This document shows positions 24,053-39,464 of a stretch of 64,000 nucleotides of DNA, in pieces; the stretch's first letter is position 1; the number at the start of each line of letters is the position of its first letter. Below the pieces are notes generated by a model. That model was not told where the DNA came from. It saw nothing but the letters and a program-made list of their open reading frames with translations, and searched no databases. The translations under genes were made by a program, and so were the position numbers. Where the stretch lies: positions 124,001 to 188,000 of the forward strand of contig NZ_LDJG01000002.1 of the NCBI RefSeq assembly GCF_001431425.1, in the 5' to 3' direction. Source of the stretch: Stenotrophomonas nitritireducens. Lineage in GTDB: Bacteria > Pseudomonadota > Gammaproteobacteria > Xanthomonadales > Xanthomonadaceae.

Positions 24053-25048
24053 TTACTGGTTCGGCTGGAAGGCCAGCGTACGGCGGGTGGTGGTCGGGCT
24101 GGAGATCGGCTCGAAGCGCCAGCGCTTGACCGCGTTCAACGCCTCGCGGTCGAACACGCGCGGCGGATTGGCGCGCAGCACGCGGGCGTCGGTGACCGAA
24201 CCATCGGTGCCGATGGTGAGTTCCACCAGCACCTCGCCGGAGGTGCCCGAGCGCAGCGCATCGGCCGGGTAGCGCGGGGCGGGCGTGCTCACCGCGCGCA
24301 GGGTAGGTGCGGCCGCGGCGGGCTTCGGTGCGGCGGCGACCTGCTGCGCGGCGGCGCGGGCATCGGCCTCACGCTTGGTGGCGGCCTGGCGCTCGGCTTC
24401 CAGGCGTTCGCTTTCCTGGCGTGCGGCCTCCTGGCGCGTGGCCAGCTGCTGCGCGGCGGTGGCCTCGGCGGCCTGCTGCTGCGCCAGGCGCTGCTGCTCG
24501 ACCAGCTGCTTGGCGCGGTTCTCGGCGTCCTTCTTGACCTTGTCGGTCTCCTCCTGCGTGCGCTTGACCGCCACTTCCATGCCGCGGGTGATGCCCTGCT
24601 TGAGCCGCGGCAGCGCCGGTGCCGTCGGGTCCACCTTCTCGATCAGCGCGATCAGGCGCTGGGCTTCGGGGAAGTCCTCGCGCGCCAGGCTCTGTTCGGC
24701 GGCGATCAGGGTATAGGGCTGCAGGTCGGTCAGCGCGCTCTTGACCGCCGCGTCGTCGGGCAGCTTGTCGCGCAGGGCCAGATAAAACTCCATGGCATTG
24801 TCGCCGGCCGGCGCATACATGCGGTTCTCGCGCAGGGCGGTGCTGGCCGAATCGCGCAGCTGATCGGTGCCCATCGACTGTACCTTGGCCGAAACCGCGG
24901 GCTCGGCCGGAGCGGCGGCGGGGCTGGCGGGCGTGCCGGAGGCGGAGGCCGGAGCGGAATCGTCCTTGCCCGAACAGGCCGCCAGGGCGACGGCCAGCAG
25001 GGCGGGCGCCAGCAGGCGCGCTTTGCCGTGGATCGTGACGTACGACAT
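24053..25048 (-). CDS. TonB-family C-terminal domain lipoprotein
   Basis: 331 residues. ATG 25048 follows AAGGGGAAG; the codon before it is TTG and could extend the frame by one. The signal ends in a lipobox LALAAC (Cys near 25), followed by an Ala/Pro/Ser linker. A helical domain (about 55-150) carries the MGTDQLRDSASTALRENRMY and NAMEFYLALRDKLPDDAAVK segments. Residues about 160-245 are an Ala/Gln/Glu/Arg coiled coil. The C-terminal 75 residues are a TonB domain: PAPRYPADALRSGTSGEVLV, then FDREALNAVKRWRFEP. True TonB is anchored by a membrane helix, so a lipid-anchored form is an energy-transducer variant or an envelope protein using the fold only. It is common in Xanthomonadaceae. No ExbBD genes are adjacent. 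Confidence 0.88.
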   Translation of the reverse strand: MSYVTIHGKARLLAPALLAVALAACSGKDDSAPASASGTPASPAAAPAEPAVSAKVQSMGTDQLRDSASTALRENRMYAPAGDNAMEFYLALRDKLPDDAAVKSALTDLQPYTLIAAEQSLAREDFPEAQRLIALIEKVDPTAPALPRLKQGITRGMEVAVKRTQEETDKVKKDAENRAKQLVEQQRLAQQQAAEATAAQQLATRQEAARQESERLEAERQAATKREADARAAAQQVAAAPKPAAAAPTLRAVSTPAPRYPADALRSGTSGEVLVELTIGTDGSVTDARVLRANPPRVFDREALNAVKRWRFEPISSPTTTRRTLAFQPNQ

Positions 25049-25252
25049 CAATCTTCCCCTTGAATCGACGAACGCGAATGGTTGCTCGCCCGGGCCGTCA
25101 TGGATGCGCGGCGTTTCCCGACGCCGGCCGGACCCGGGGCGAAGGGTGAATCTAGCATTGCCGCGCGTGGTTGCACGAGGCGGCGGTGGCGGGATCCATG
25201 AAAGCCGATGGCCGTCACGGGGTGACGACCATCGACCGGATCGGTGCCGGGG

Positions 25253-25834
25253 TCAGTGCCCGTTCTGCCTGGGATGGCCGTTGGACATCAGTTTGTCGGT
25301 CCAGGCGATGCCGATCGCCGACAGGATGAACACGCAGTGGATGATGGTCTGCCACATCACGCCGGCGGAGGTGAACTTGGTGCAGGGCACGCCCACGGCC
25401 GCTTCCGATCCGCACAGCGGCAAGCCGAGCTGGCCGGCCTCGATGAAGGTCTTGAGCAGGTGGATCGAGGAGATGCCGATGATCGCCATCGCCAGCTTCA
25501 CCTTCAGCACCGAGGCGTTGACGTGGCTGAGCCACTCCGGCTGGTCCGGGTGCCCCTGCAGGCCCAGGCGCGAGACGAAGGTCTCGTAGCCGCCGACGAT
25601 GACCATCACCAGCAGGTTGGAGATCATCACCACGTCGATCAGGCCGAGCACGATCAGCATGATCTGCTGCTCGGTCCAGCTGGCCGCGTGGGTGATCAGG
25701 TGCCACAGCTCGTGGCCGAACAGATAGACGTAGACGCCCTGGGCGATGATCAGGCCCAGGTAGAGCGGCAGCTGCAGCCAGCGCGAGGCGAAGATCAGGG
25801 CCGGGAGGGGGCTCAGCGGTTTGTGTTCGGACAT
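25253..25834 (-). CDS. UPF0114 (YqhA) family membrane protein
   Basis: 193 residues with about four membrane helices: [60 protein letters not shown] and [20 protein letters not shown]. The motif [14 protein letters not shown] at the start and [17 protein letters not shown] after helix 2 define the YqhA/UPF0114 family, of unknown molecular function. E. coli YqhA is shorter (164) because it lacks the insertion near residue 145 ([20 protein letters not shown]), which here contains two cysteines. The gene stands alone between the TonB-like lipoprotein gene (204-base gap) and the divergent GST gene. Confidence 0.9.
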   Translation of the reverse strand: MSEHKPLSPLPALIFASRWLQLPLYLGLIIAQGVYVYLFGHELWHLITHAASWTEQQIMLIVLGLIDVVMISNLLVMVIVGGYETFVSRLGLQGHPDQPEWLSHVNASVLKVKLAMAIIGISSIHLLKTFIEAGQLGLPLCGSEAAVGVPCTKFTSAGVMWQTIIHCVFILSAIGIAWTDKLMSNGHPRQNGH

Positions 25835-25943
25835 GGCAGGAATGCTGCGTTGCGGAAAGGCGGCAGGTTAACGGTCGTCCGGTAGGCTGCCAAGCGCTAC
25901 CGTATCGATCCCCGGCGACGGTTCCCCCCACGGAGACGCATTC

Positions 25944-26633
25944 ATGATCGACCTCCATTACTGGCCCACCCCCAACGGCCACAAGATCACCCTGTTCCTG
26001 GAAGAAGCCGGGCTGGAGTACCGCCTGGTGCCGGTCAACATCGGCAAGGGCGACCAGTTCCAGCCCGATTTCCTGGCCATCTCGCCGAACAACAAGATGC
26101 CGGCCATCGTCGACCACGCCCCGGCCGATGGCGGCGCGCCGCTGAGCGTGTTCGAGTCCGGCGCGATCCTGCTGTACCTGGCCGAGAAGACCGGCCGCTT
26201 CCTGCCTGCCGACCTGCGCGGCCGCGCCGCCGCGCTGGAATGGCTGTTCTGGCAGATGGGCGGGCTGGGGCCGATGAGCGGGCAGATGGGCCACTTCAAC
26301 GTCTACGCGCCCGAGCGCATTCCCTACGCCATCGAACGCTACGACAGCGAGGTGCGGCGCCTGCACCGGGTGATGGACAAGCGCCTGTCGCAATCGCCGT
26401 ACCTGGCCGGCGACGAATACGGCATCGCCGACATGGCCAGCTACCCGTGGATCGGCGCCTACAGCAAGCTGCCGGCCGACTTCGACGCCTTCCCGCACCT
26501 GCACCGCTGGCACCAGGCCATCGCCGCGCGCCCGGCCACGCAGCGCGCCTACGCGCTGGGCCCGACGGTCAACCCGGATGCAGGCAAGCCGTTGAGCGAG
26601 GACGAGCGCAGGCAGTTGTTCGGCAGGCGTTGA
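25944..26633 (+). CDS. yfcG: Nu-class glutathione S-transferase, disulfide-bond oxidoreductase (YfcG-like)
   Basis: 229 residues. The N-terminal thioredoxin fold begins MIDLHYWPTPNGHKITLFLE, matching E. coli YfcG (MIDLYFAPTPNGHKITLFLE). It continues with SPNNKMPAIVDHAPADGG and FESGAILLYLAEKTG, the cis-Pro and glutathione-binding segments. The helical domain has ALEWLFWQMGGLGPMSGQMG and YLAGDEYGIADMASYPW. YfcG proteins bind two glutathiones, have little transferase activity and reduce disulfides or peroxides; T9 and N11 in TPNGHK are their functional residues and are present. The ATG at 25944 follows a GGAG-containing leader. A GC-rich hairpin at 26708-26732 follows but lacks a T run. Confidence 0.93.
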   Translation: MIDLHYWPTPNGHKITLFLEEAGLEYRLVPVNIGKGDQFQPDFLAISPNNKMPAIVDHAPADGGAPLSVFESGAILLYLAEKTGRFLPADLRGRAAALEWLFWQMGGLGPMSGQMGHFNVYAPERIPYAIERYDSEVRRLHRVMDKRLSQSPYLAGDEYGIADMASYPWIGAYSKLPADFDAFPHLHRWHQAIAARPATQRAYALGPTVNPDAGKPLSEDERRQLFGRR

Positions 26634-27013
26634 GTTGCTTGGCGCTCCCCATGCGCTCCTGTTTCATTCGAGCTGATACAAGTCGGATCGCATAGCAGGT
26701 TCGCATTCCCGGCTCCTTTCCACGGAGCCGGGGGCGTTCGACCAGGCCGGATGCCAGGAATGGATGCGCGCTCCGCAGGAATGCATCCGCGCCTGGCGGA
26801 TGGGTGCAGGCAATCTGCCTTGGTCGATACGGCGGATGTGTTCGATTGATTATGTCGGCGGAAAAGGTACGGGTAATGCAGCCCGGGCATCCGATACCGG
26901 GGAACGGCGATGATGTTTTCGCGTTTCGCAGCGTATATCCGGGGGGGTGCTTGTTTTGCGCTGGATAATGGGGGAGGGTATGGCGGCATGAACCGTCACG
27001 CAAGGAAGTGATC
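26634..27013. other. Gap before the RHS locus, no gene seen
   Basis: 380 bases with no convincing gene. A 9-bp inverted repeat CCCGGCTCC / GGAGCCGGG (26708-26716 with 26724-26732) may end the GST transcript. Beyond it the base composition drops visibly below that of the flanking genes, marking the left edge of the foreign-looking RHS segment. The Shine-Dalgarno AAGGAAGTG for the first RHS gene lies at 27002-27010. Confidence 0.5.
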
Positions 27014-28777
27014 ATGTCGGTACGCAGCGCAGCCTCATATTGGTTGTTTTTTCTGCTTTTTTCCATGTGAGGACTGGCTTTTGCCCAGAATCCGGGCGAT
27101 ATAAAACCCGATGAATCCGAAGGGGCACTCGCGGCTCTTGCCAGTGATGCGATGCAGCCTTACCAGGAATACGACAGGAAGATAAGGGCGGCGGAAATCG
27201 TGCCCGCGTTGACTTCGGATCTGTTCGGAGAGGCGGTGAACCTTTACGACCAGACCGTTGTTTTCCACCACGTGGATGTGGATGTTCCAGGCTCGAACGC
27301 ATTGCCGGTGCGCCTGTCCCGTAGCCTGGCCATCAGGCCGGTTCCCTACCTGGGGACTCCTCCCGAAACATATGGCGGGGCGGGGGACTGGGACGTGGAT
27401 GTCCCGCGGATATCAGGCGTGTTCGACTCGATGTACGGGTGGAACATCGGCTACGGCGGCAGCGCGCCACGCTGCTCCAGCAGTTTTTTCCCGCGTACCG
27501 ATCCGCCGCATGACATGTCCGAGATATGGTCGGGCTATGTCTTGAGCATTCCGGGGCAAGGCAGCCGCAGTCTGGTGGGCCTGCCGCCGAGCCAGTACAG
27601 GAAGCCCGATTCCAAGACGCGACTGTGGACGACGACGGCCTTTGATGCGGTGTCCTGCACGCCGATGATCTCCGGATACCCAGGCGAGGGCTTTGTCGTG
27701 GAAACTATGGCAGGGCTGGTTTACACCTTCAACGTCGGAACCCAGCGTTCTGCAGGCAAGATGGGCAGGGATAATGGTTCTCCTGCTTCACGGCTGCGCT
27801 TGGAGGTGTCGCTGCTGGCGAGCAGGGTCGAAGACCGTTTCGGGAATTGGGTGGAATATTCCTACAACGCTGCGGGCCACCCTGTCAGCATCAGCAGCAG
27901 TGACGGCCGCCTCATCTCGCTGACATACAGCAGCGGCCGCCTTTCCAGCGCAAGCGCACATGGCAGGAACTGGAGCTATACCTACAATGGATCGAACCTC
28001 CAGCGCGTAAACCTTCCGGACCAGTCGTTCTGGGAGTTCACCCATCTGGCGGACAGGCGCATCCGCTATGAACGCTGGACGGAAGATCCCGGGGTGGGGT
28101 GCGGAAACATCGCGCCATTGGCGCTGAAGAACTACACGCTGCAGTTGCGCCATCCGTCTGGTGCACTGGGTGAATTCGAGTTCGCCCATCAACGGCTGTA
28201 TCGCGCGGGCATTCCATGGACCTATTGCGAGGCCGAGTCGGTTGGTGGTACGTCGGTCGTGCATAGGCTGGCCTTGCCGAATTACTTCGACGTGCTTGGT
28301 CTCTGGACAAAGAGGATCACGGGTCCGGGCATCCCGTCCGGGCAGGTCTGGGGCTATTCGGACCTCGGCGACTATCATGGCCTATGGTCGGGAATCGTTC
28401 CGCCCTGTACGACATGCCCGCAGTCCAAGCGAGTCCGGATCGTGCAGCCGGACGGAAGCCAGGTGGAAGAGGAATATGGCATCGTCTATTCGCACAACGA
28501 GGGGCGCCTGCTGGGTAGGTTCCACAGTTCCAGTGTCGGAACCGCGCTCCGTTCCGAGTACCTCACCTACGTATCCAGTGCGGAAGCCGCCTCGGCTCCG
28601 TTTCCGGACAGATACGGATCGCTATGGGGAGGCAACGACGAATCGTCGGTATTGGTAAGGCCGCTGCGGCGACGGGAAGTGATCGAAAGCGGCGTGAAGT
28701 TCAGCTGGGAGGCGACAGCTTTCGATGTTTTCGCCCGGCCGGTGAATGTCACGCAATCCAGCACTCCCTCCCCCTGA
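27014..28777 (+). pseudogene. RHS/YD-repeat N-terminal protein with a stop codon in the signal peptide
   Basis: ATG 27014, after a good Shine-Dalgarno, opens a signal peptide: MSVRSAASYWLFFLLFSM, then TGA at 27068-27070, then in the same frame GLAFAQNPGDIKPDESEGAL and on without a break to 28777. Reading through the stop gives 587 codons with a normal AFA-Q signal cleavage site. From the first internal ATG, 27152, 541 residues remain without a signal. The protein has RHS-like N-terminal strands and a few YD-type repeats (WVEYSYNAAGHPVSISSSDG, WSYTYNGSNLQRVNLPD) and several Cys pairs (GIVPPCTTCPQS). Base composition is less GC-rich than its neighbours. It is probably a recently inactivated gene, or a one-base sequence error. 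The next RHS gene begins 12 bases after the stop. Confidence 0.75.
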
Positions 28778-28789
28778 AGGACTCAGGAC

Positions 28790-33603
<4,814 letters not shown>

Positions 33604-33801
33604 GCCGGCACGGAGGCGGTGATGCTCCACCGCCGCCGCCGCCGCCGTGATCGTCGCCGGATCGCGATGCGCGGTTTGGAGCCGTAGATCCGGCGGGCCA
33701 CGCGTGTGGCGGGCGGCATGACGAACGTCACTGTGACTGTCCGACCTTGTCGCCGACGGGGTGGCTGAATACGTTCGCGGTTCCGATCCAAGGAGCTGTG
33801 C

Positions 33802-35592
33802 ATGATGCGTTCCCTCCTCGTTCTCGCCCTGTGCGCGTCCCTGCCGCTGGCCGCGGCTGCGGGACCGGCCACCCCGGCACCCGCCGCTGCCGGCGCTCCG
33901 GCATGGGTGGCGCGCAGCAATGAGCTGGCGCAGATCCTGCTGCAGGCGCAGGCGCCGTTCCTGCCGGAGATGGCCAGCTCGCTGGGCGTGCAGGGCTATG
34001 AGGGCCGGGCGGTCGACCTGGCCCCGGGCCACGATGCCCGTTATCGCGCGGCTCTGGGAACGGCACGCGAACGGCTGCGCGGACAGCTCCAGCTCGAGCG
34101 CGATCCCAATGTCCGGCAGGACCTGGAAATCATGATCGCGGCAGCCGAGCGCAGCATCGAAGGCAGCCAGCTCGATGCGCAGTACCTGATGCCGTGGGTG
34201 GACGTGCCGCAGGTCGTGTTTGGCGGGCTCAACAACCTGCTGACCGATCCGCCGCCGGCGCCGCATCGTGGCAAGGCGCTGGAACGGCTGCGGGCCTATA
34301 TCGGCCAGGTGCCCGGCACGCCGCCGCTGGCCACGCTGGCGCGCCAGCGCTACGAGGAGAAAAGCGGCACGCCGGATCTGCTGCAGCCCACGCGCGCCGA
34401 GATCGAGCAGGCGCTGGCCAATGTCGATACCTATGTCGAGGGCATCGCCGAGCTGTTTGCCGAACACCGCATACGGGGCGCGGATGCGGCGCTGGCGACC
34501 CTGGCCACACAGATGAAGGACTACATCGCCTGGACCCGGGAACAGGTACTGCCCCTTGCACGCACCGATCCGCGCCTGCCGGCCGGGCTGTATGCCTTCC
34601 GGCTCAAGGAGGCCGGCATCGACATCGATCCTGCCCTGCTGATGCAGCGCGCGCAGCTGGAGTACATGGAGACCCGCGGCATGCTGCGGCAGCTGGCGCC
34701 GCTGGTGGCCGCGGCCAAGGGCCTGGCGATCGACGATCGCAACGACTACGTCGCGGTGATCCGCGCACTGAAGCGGGAGAAGATTGCCGACGACCGGCTC
34801 GAAGCGCACTACCGTGGCGTGATCGACGCCATCGACCCGGTCATCCGCCGCCAGCGCATCGTCGATATGCCACAGCGTCCGCTGCGGATGCGCCTGGGCA
34901 GCGCGGCCGAGAGCGCCGCGGCGCCAGCGCCGCACTACCTGCCGCCGCCGCTGGTCGACAACCACGGCCAGTTCGGGGTCTTCGTGTTGCCGCTGGGCAA
35001 CCCGGCCTCGGAGGGCAAGGCGCAGTACGATGATTTCAGCTTCGATGCCGCGTCATGGAGCCTGAGCGCGCATGAAGGACGACCGGGCCATGACCTGCAG
35101 TTCGCGGCGATGGTCGAGCGGGGCATTTCGCTGGCGCGCACCCTGTTCGCTTTCAACCTGGTCAATGTGGAGGGCTGGGCGCTGTATGCCGAGGCGGAGA
35201 TGATGCCGTACGAGCCGTTGGACGGGCAGATGATCGCCCTGCAGTTCCGCCTGCTGCGCGCGGCGCGCGCGATGCTCGATCCGATGCTCAACCTGGGCCT
35301 GATCGACCGGGAACAGGCGCGCGGCGTATTGATCGAGGGTGTCGGCCTGTCCGAGGCGATGGCCCGGCAGGAACTGGATCGTTATACCGTGCGTGCGCCG
35401 GGGCGTGCGCCCAGCTATTTCCATGGCTACAGCCGGATCATGGAGCTGCGCATGCGGGCCGAGCTGGCGCTGGGGGAGCGATTCGATCTGCTGGCGTTCA
35501 ACAACTTCCTGCTCGACCAGGGCCTGCTGCCGCCGGACCAGCTGGCAACGGCGGTGGAAGAGGTGTTCGTGCCTGCGCAGCGCAAAAGGTAG
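33802..35592 (+). CDS. Secreted DUF885 protein, zinc metallopeptidase-like
   Basis: 596 residues with a signal peptide (RSLLVLALCASLPLAAAAG). The DUF885 hallmarks are HEGRPGH (424-430), a zinc-site variant of HExxH, and NVEGWALYAEAEMMP about 30 residues later supplying the third ligand. The rest is helical, as expected for this gluzincin-like family of predicted carboxypeptidases. ATG 33802 follows AAGGAG; a second ATG comes right after. It lies about 200 bases after DPP IV on the same strand, so joint peptide turnover in the periplasm is plausible. Substrates of DUF885 proteins are largely unknown. Confidence 0.9.
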   Translation: MMRSLLVLALCASLPLAAAAGPATPAPAAAGAPAWVARSNELAQILLQAQAPFLPEMASSLGVQGYEGRAVDLAPGHDARYRAALGTARERLRGQLQLERDPNVRQDLEIMIAAAERSIEGSQLDAQYLMPWVDVPQVVFGGLNNLLTDPPPAPHRGKALERLRAYIGQVPGTPPLATLARQRYEEKSGTPDLLQPTRAEIEQALANVDTYVEGIAELFAEHRIRGADAALATLATQMKDYIAWTREQVLPLARTDPRLPAGLYAFRLKEAGIDIDPALLMQRAQLEYMETRGMLRQLAPLVAAAKGLAIDDRNDYVAVIRALKREKIADDRLEAHYRGVIDAIDPVIRRQRIVDMPQRPLRMRLGSAAESAAAPAPHYLPPPLVDNHGQFGVFVLPLGNPASEGKAQYDDFSFDAASWSLSAHEGRPGHDLQFAAMVERGISLARTLFAFNLVNVEGWALYAEAEMMPYEPLDGQMIALQFRLLRAARAMLDPMLNLGLIDREQARGVLIEGVGLSEAMARQELDRYTVRAPGRAPSYFHGYSRIMELRMRAELALGERFDLLAFNNFLLDQGLLPPDQLATAVEEVFVPAQRKR

Positions 35593-36127
35593 TTTCTGAT
35601 CTGGAGCGGCCGCGGCCCCGGTGCGGGCGTCGCTGCATCCGGCCCGTACATGGCTTTTACCGCCCCCGATCCACAGGCCTGCGGAGAATCGGGTGGTGCC
35701 CGGGCCCATGGCTGCAGAAGCACACCGCAGGGAGCCGGGCGCGTCCTTTCCTGTAGGGGTTTTCGCCTGGGAGTTATAGGAAAAGTCTGATTGGCGCCGA
35801 AGTGCGACTGCTTCCCTTTGGGAGTGAGCCGTGGCGCCCGGGATGGGGGCGCCCGGGTGTCCGGCTCCCAAGGGCGGCGGTCATGAAAAGGCTTCAACGC
35901 TCCATGTCATCGGCGCTCCGGCAATGTCCGTTTCCAGTGGCGTGGTGTAGGCGGCGGAAACGCTTTGCATCAGGGCATGCCGATTGACGTACCGGGAATG
36001 CCGGGCGGCAGGGGGCGGCGTCAACGAATGCGCCGGCGCCCCTGCCGATTGCCTGTGCAGCGGCTCCGTGCCCCGAAGATTCCGCGGACGACCCGGAAGG
36101 CCCCGTCGATTGCCGGGCTTTCCGGCT
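35593..36127. other. Gap without recognisable gene
   Basis: 535 bases between the DUF885 gene and the convergent lipoprotein gene. Short open frames on both strands have the composition of shadows and no Shine-Dalgarno. No T-run terminator, tRNA or clear repeat was found. The untranslated length is unusual for this dense window, so a small RNA cannot be excluded by eye. Confidence 0.4.
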
Positions 36128-36547
36128 TTACCGGGAGCCCGGTGGCACCCAGATCGCCACGCCCGCGGCCCGTTTCTGCTGCGTCGGTATGCCTACGCTC
36201 AGGCCGCCGCCGGTGTGCCGGCCATAGCTGCCGGCGCCGACCGACATGCCCACCGGCGAGCCGCCGGCGCCTACGCCCATCAGGATCACCCCGTTGGCGC
36301 CGAGTGCCGCCGCTTCGCGCTTGAGCCGCGCGATGGCCGCGTCGGTCTGGCCCTGCGTGCCGAAGCCGACCGCGCTGGAGGATTCGAGCTGGGCGATTTC
36401 CACCGAGCCGGCCGGCGGCGTGGAATAGATGCGCACGCTGGCCGGATCGACCGGCGCGCGGGCCTGGCCGAGCATGACCCTGGAGGTGCTGGCACAGCCG
36501 CCGGCGGCCAGGGCGATGCCCAATGCGATGGCGAGCGGGAATTTCAT
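36128..36547 (-). CDS. Conserved lipoprotein of unknown function
   Basis: 139 residues. The signal (KFPLAIALGIALAAGGC) has lipobox AAGGC with Cys at 18. The mature part shows a YSTPPAGSVEIAQLESSS strand and a helix TDAAIARLKREAAALGANGV leading into ILMGVGAGGSPVGMSVGAGS. This alternation resembles the small alpha/beta lipoproteins of the DUF4156/YbjQ type, in which LARxAAxxGAN-like helices pack on a sheet, but I cannot assign a family. The end is glycine-rich and basic, then WVPPGSR. The gene is transcribed away from the small membrane protein gene at 36679, leaving 131 bases for both promoters. Confidence 0.8.
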   Translation of the reverse strand: MKFPLAIALGIALAAGGCASTSRVMLGQARAPVDPASVRIYSTPPAGSVEIAQLESSSAVGFGTQGQTDAAIARLKREAAALGANGVILMGVGAGGSPVGMSVGAGSYGRHTGGGLSVGIPTQQKRAAGVAIWVPPGSR

Positions 36548-36678
36548 GGCTTCACTCCCCGGTGGGTGTCGGATGGATCATCGGCGCCGGTGCGTGAATC
36601 GGCCGCGAACCGGATGGAACGCCCGGTAGCGGCCGTTTCCGGGCTATCTTGCGCGCACCAACCGGTGGAGGAAAGGAC

Positions 36679-36927
36679 ATGGGGCTGATCAGTCTGGTCT
36701 GGGGCATCGTGGCGCTGTTGTGGATGGTGTTGGCCTTCATCCCGCTGCTGGGCTGGGGCAACTGGTTCCTGATTCCGTTCGCCGCGGTCGGCGCGATCGT
36801 CGCCGCCATCGGCCTGCTGTTCACCCGCGCCGGCAATCGCGGCCGCGCCAAGGCCGGGCTGCTGCTCAACGTGGCCGTGATCGTGGTCGGCGTGATCCGC
36901 CTGGGCCTGGGCGGCGGCTTCGTCTGA
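36679..36927 (+). CDS. Small membrane protein, three helices
   Basis: 82 residues starting at ATG 36679 with a strong Shine-Dalgarno (GGAGGAAAGG). Helices: LISLVWGIVALLWMVLAFIP, WFLIPFAAVGAIVAAIGLLF and KAGLLLNVAVIVVGVIRLGL. The basic loop TRAGNRGRAK sits between helices 2 and 3 and should face the cytoplasm. A similar arrangement occurs in small DUF-type proteins with a conserved GWGNW turn, seen here after helix 1. Function is unknown. The bestrophin gene follows 79 bases later on the same strand. Confidence 0.78.
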   Translation: MGLISLVWGIVALLWMVLAFIPLLGWGNWFLIPFAAVGAIVAAIGLLFTRAGNRGRAKAGLLLNVAVIVVGVIRLGLGGGFV

Positions 36928-37006
36928 CCGGCAGGCGTAGAATGGCGGGCCCTGCCGGCAGACGGGTCCGGCGCACAGGGCCCGCAGCAGGCGCGACCAC
37001 CCACCG

Positions 37007-38939
<1,933 letters not shown>

Positions 38940-38940
38940 G

Positions 38941-39228
38941 ATGGACGCACCCGGCATGCAGCCCTGGCAATGGGTGGTGTGGGTGGTCGGCGTGACCGCG
39001 TTCGCAGTGGTGATCGGGCTGGTGATCGCCGCCGTGCTCCGCGCCGCGCGCCGTCCGCCGGAGCTGCCTTCGGCCGCGCAACGGCTGCAGCGGCAGTCGC
39101 CGCAGCCGCCGGAAGTCGAGGCGCGGCTGCGCGAGCTGGCAGGCCTGCAGCAGAGCGGCCGGATCGGCGAGGTCGAGTACGAACGGCGGCGCGCCGAGAT
39201 ACTCGCGCAGCGGCCGGAAGAGCGGTAG
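38941..39228 (+). CDS. Single-helix membrane protein with SHOCT-like tail
   Basis: 95 residues. One membrane helix (WVVWVVGVTAFAVVIGLVIAAVL, about 12-34), a Pro-rich linker, then EARLRELAGLQQSG and RIGEVEYERRRAEILAQ at the C-terminus. The last piece fits the SHOCT pattern (L-x-x-L-x-x-L-x-x-x-G-x-I-x-x-x-E-F/Y), a short domain thought to mediate oligomerisation. It starts one base after the hemB stop (TGAGATG), so translation is likely coupled. No haem-related motif is visible. The stop codon lies within the first REP-like repeat. Confidence 0.78.
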   Translation: MDAPGMQPWQWVVWVVGVTAFAVVIGLVIAAVLRAARRPPELPSAAQRLQRQSPQPPEVEARLRELAGLQQSGRIGEVEYERRRAEILAQRPEER

Positions 39229-39430
39229 AGCGGGGCAATGCCCCGCCGGGGCTTTGCCGGTAATGCCCCGCCGGGCGTTGCCCGGCGCTACAAAGCCGCG
39301 CCCCGATCGTGTAGAGCGCGGCAATGTCCCGCTGGGTTTTACCGGGGCGGCCCCGCCGGGCGTTGCCCGGCGCTACAACGCCACGCCCCGATCGTGTAGA
39401 GCGGGGCATCGCCCTGCTGGGGGCTTCAAC
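39226..39430. repeat. REP-like tandem palindromic repeats
   Basis: Two full and one partial copies of an 85-86 base unit start at 39226, 39312 and 39397, each opening TAGAGCGSGGCA. Each holds palindromes such as GCGGGGC-aat-GCCCCGC (39230-39246) and GCCGGGC-gtt-GCCCGGC, and units 1 and 2 end in the shared CGCCCCGATCGTG. This is a BIME-type cluster, placed between the hemB unit and a convergent gene. It may stop transcription or protect 3' ends. Confidence 0.82.
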
Positions 39431-39464
39431 CGGGACTGTCCATCGGCGTGGCCCTGTGATGCGC

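Noticed and set aside
39226-39430. Possible CRISPR array
   Set aside because: The 85-86 base units are nearly identical throughout with internal palindromes, with no unique spacers and no cas genes. They fit REP repeats.
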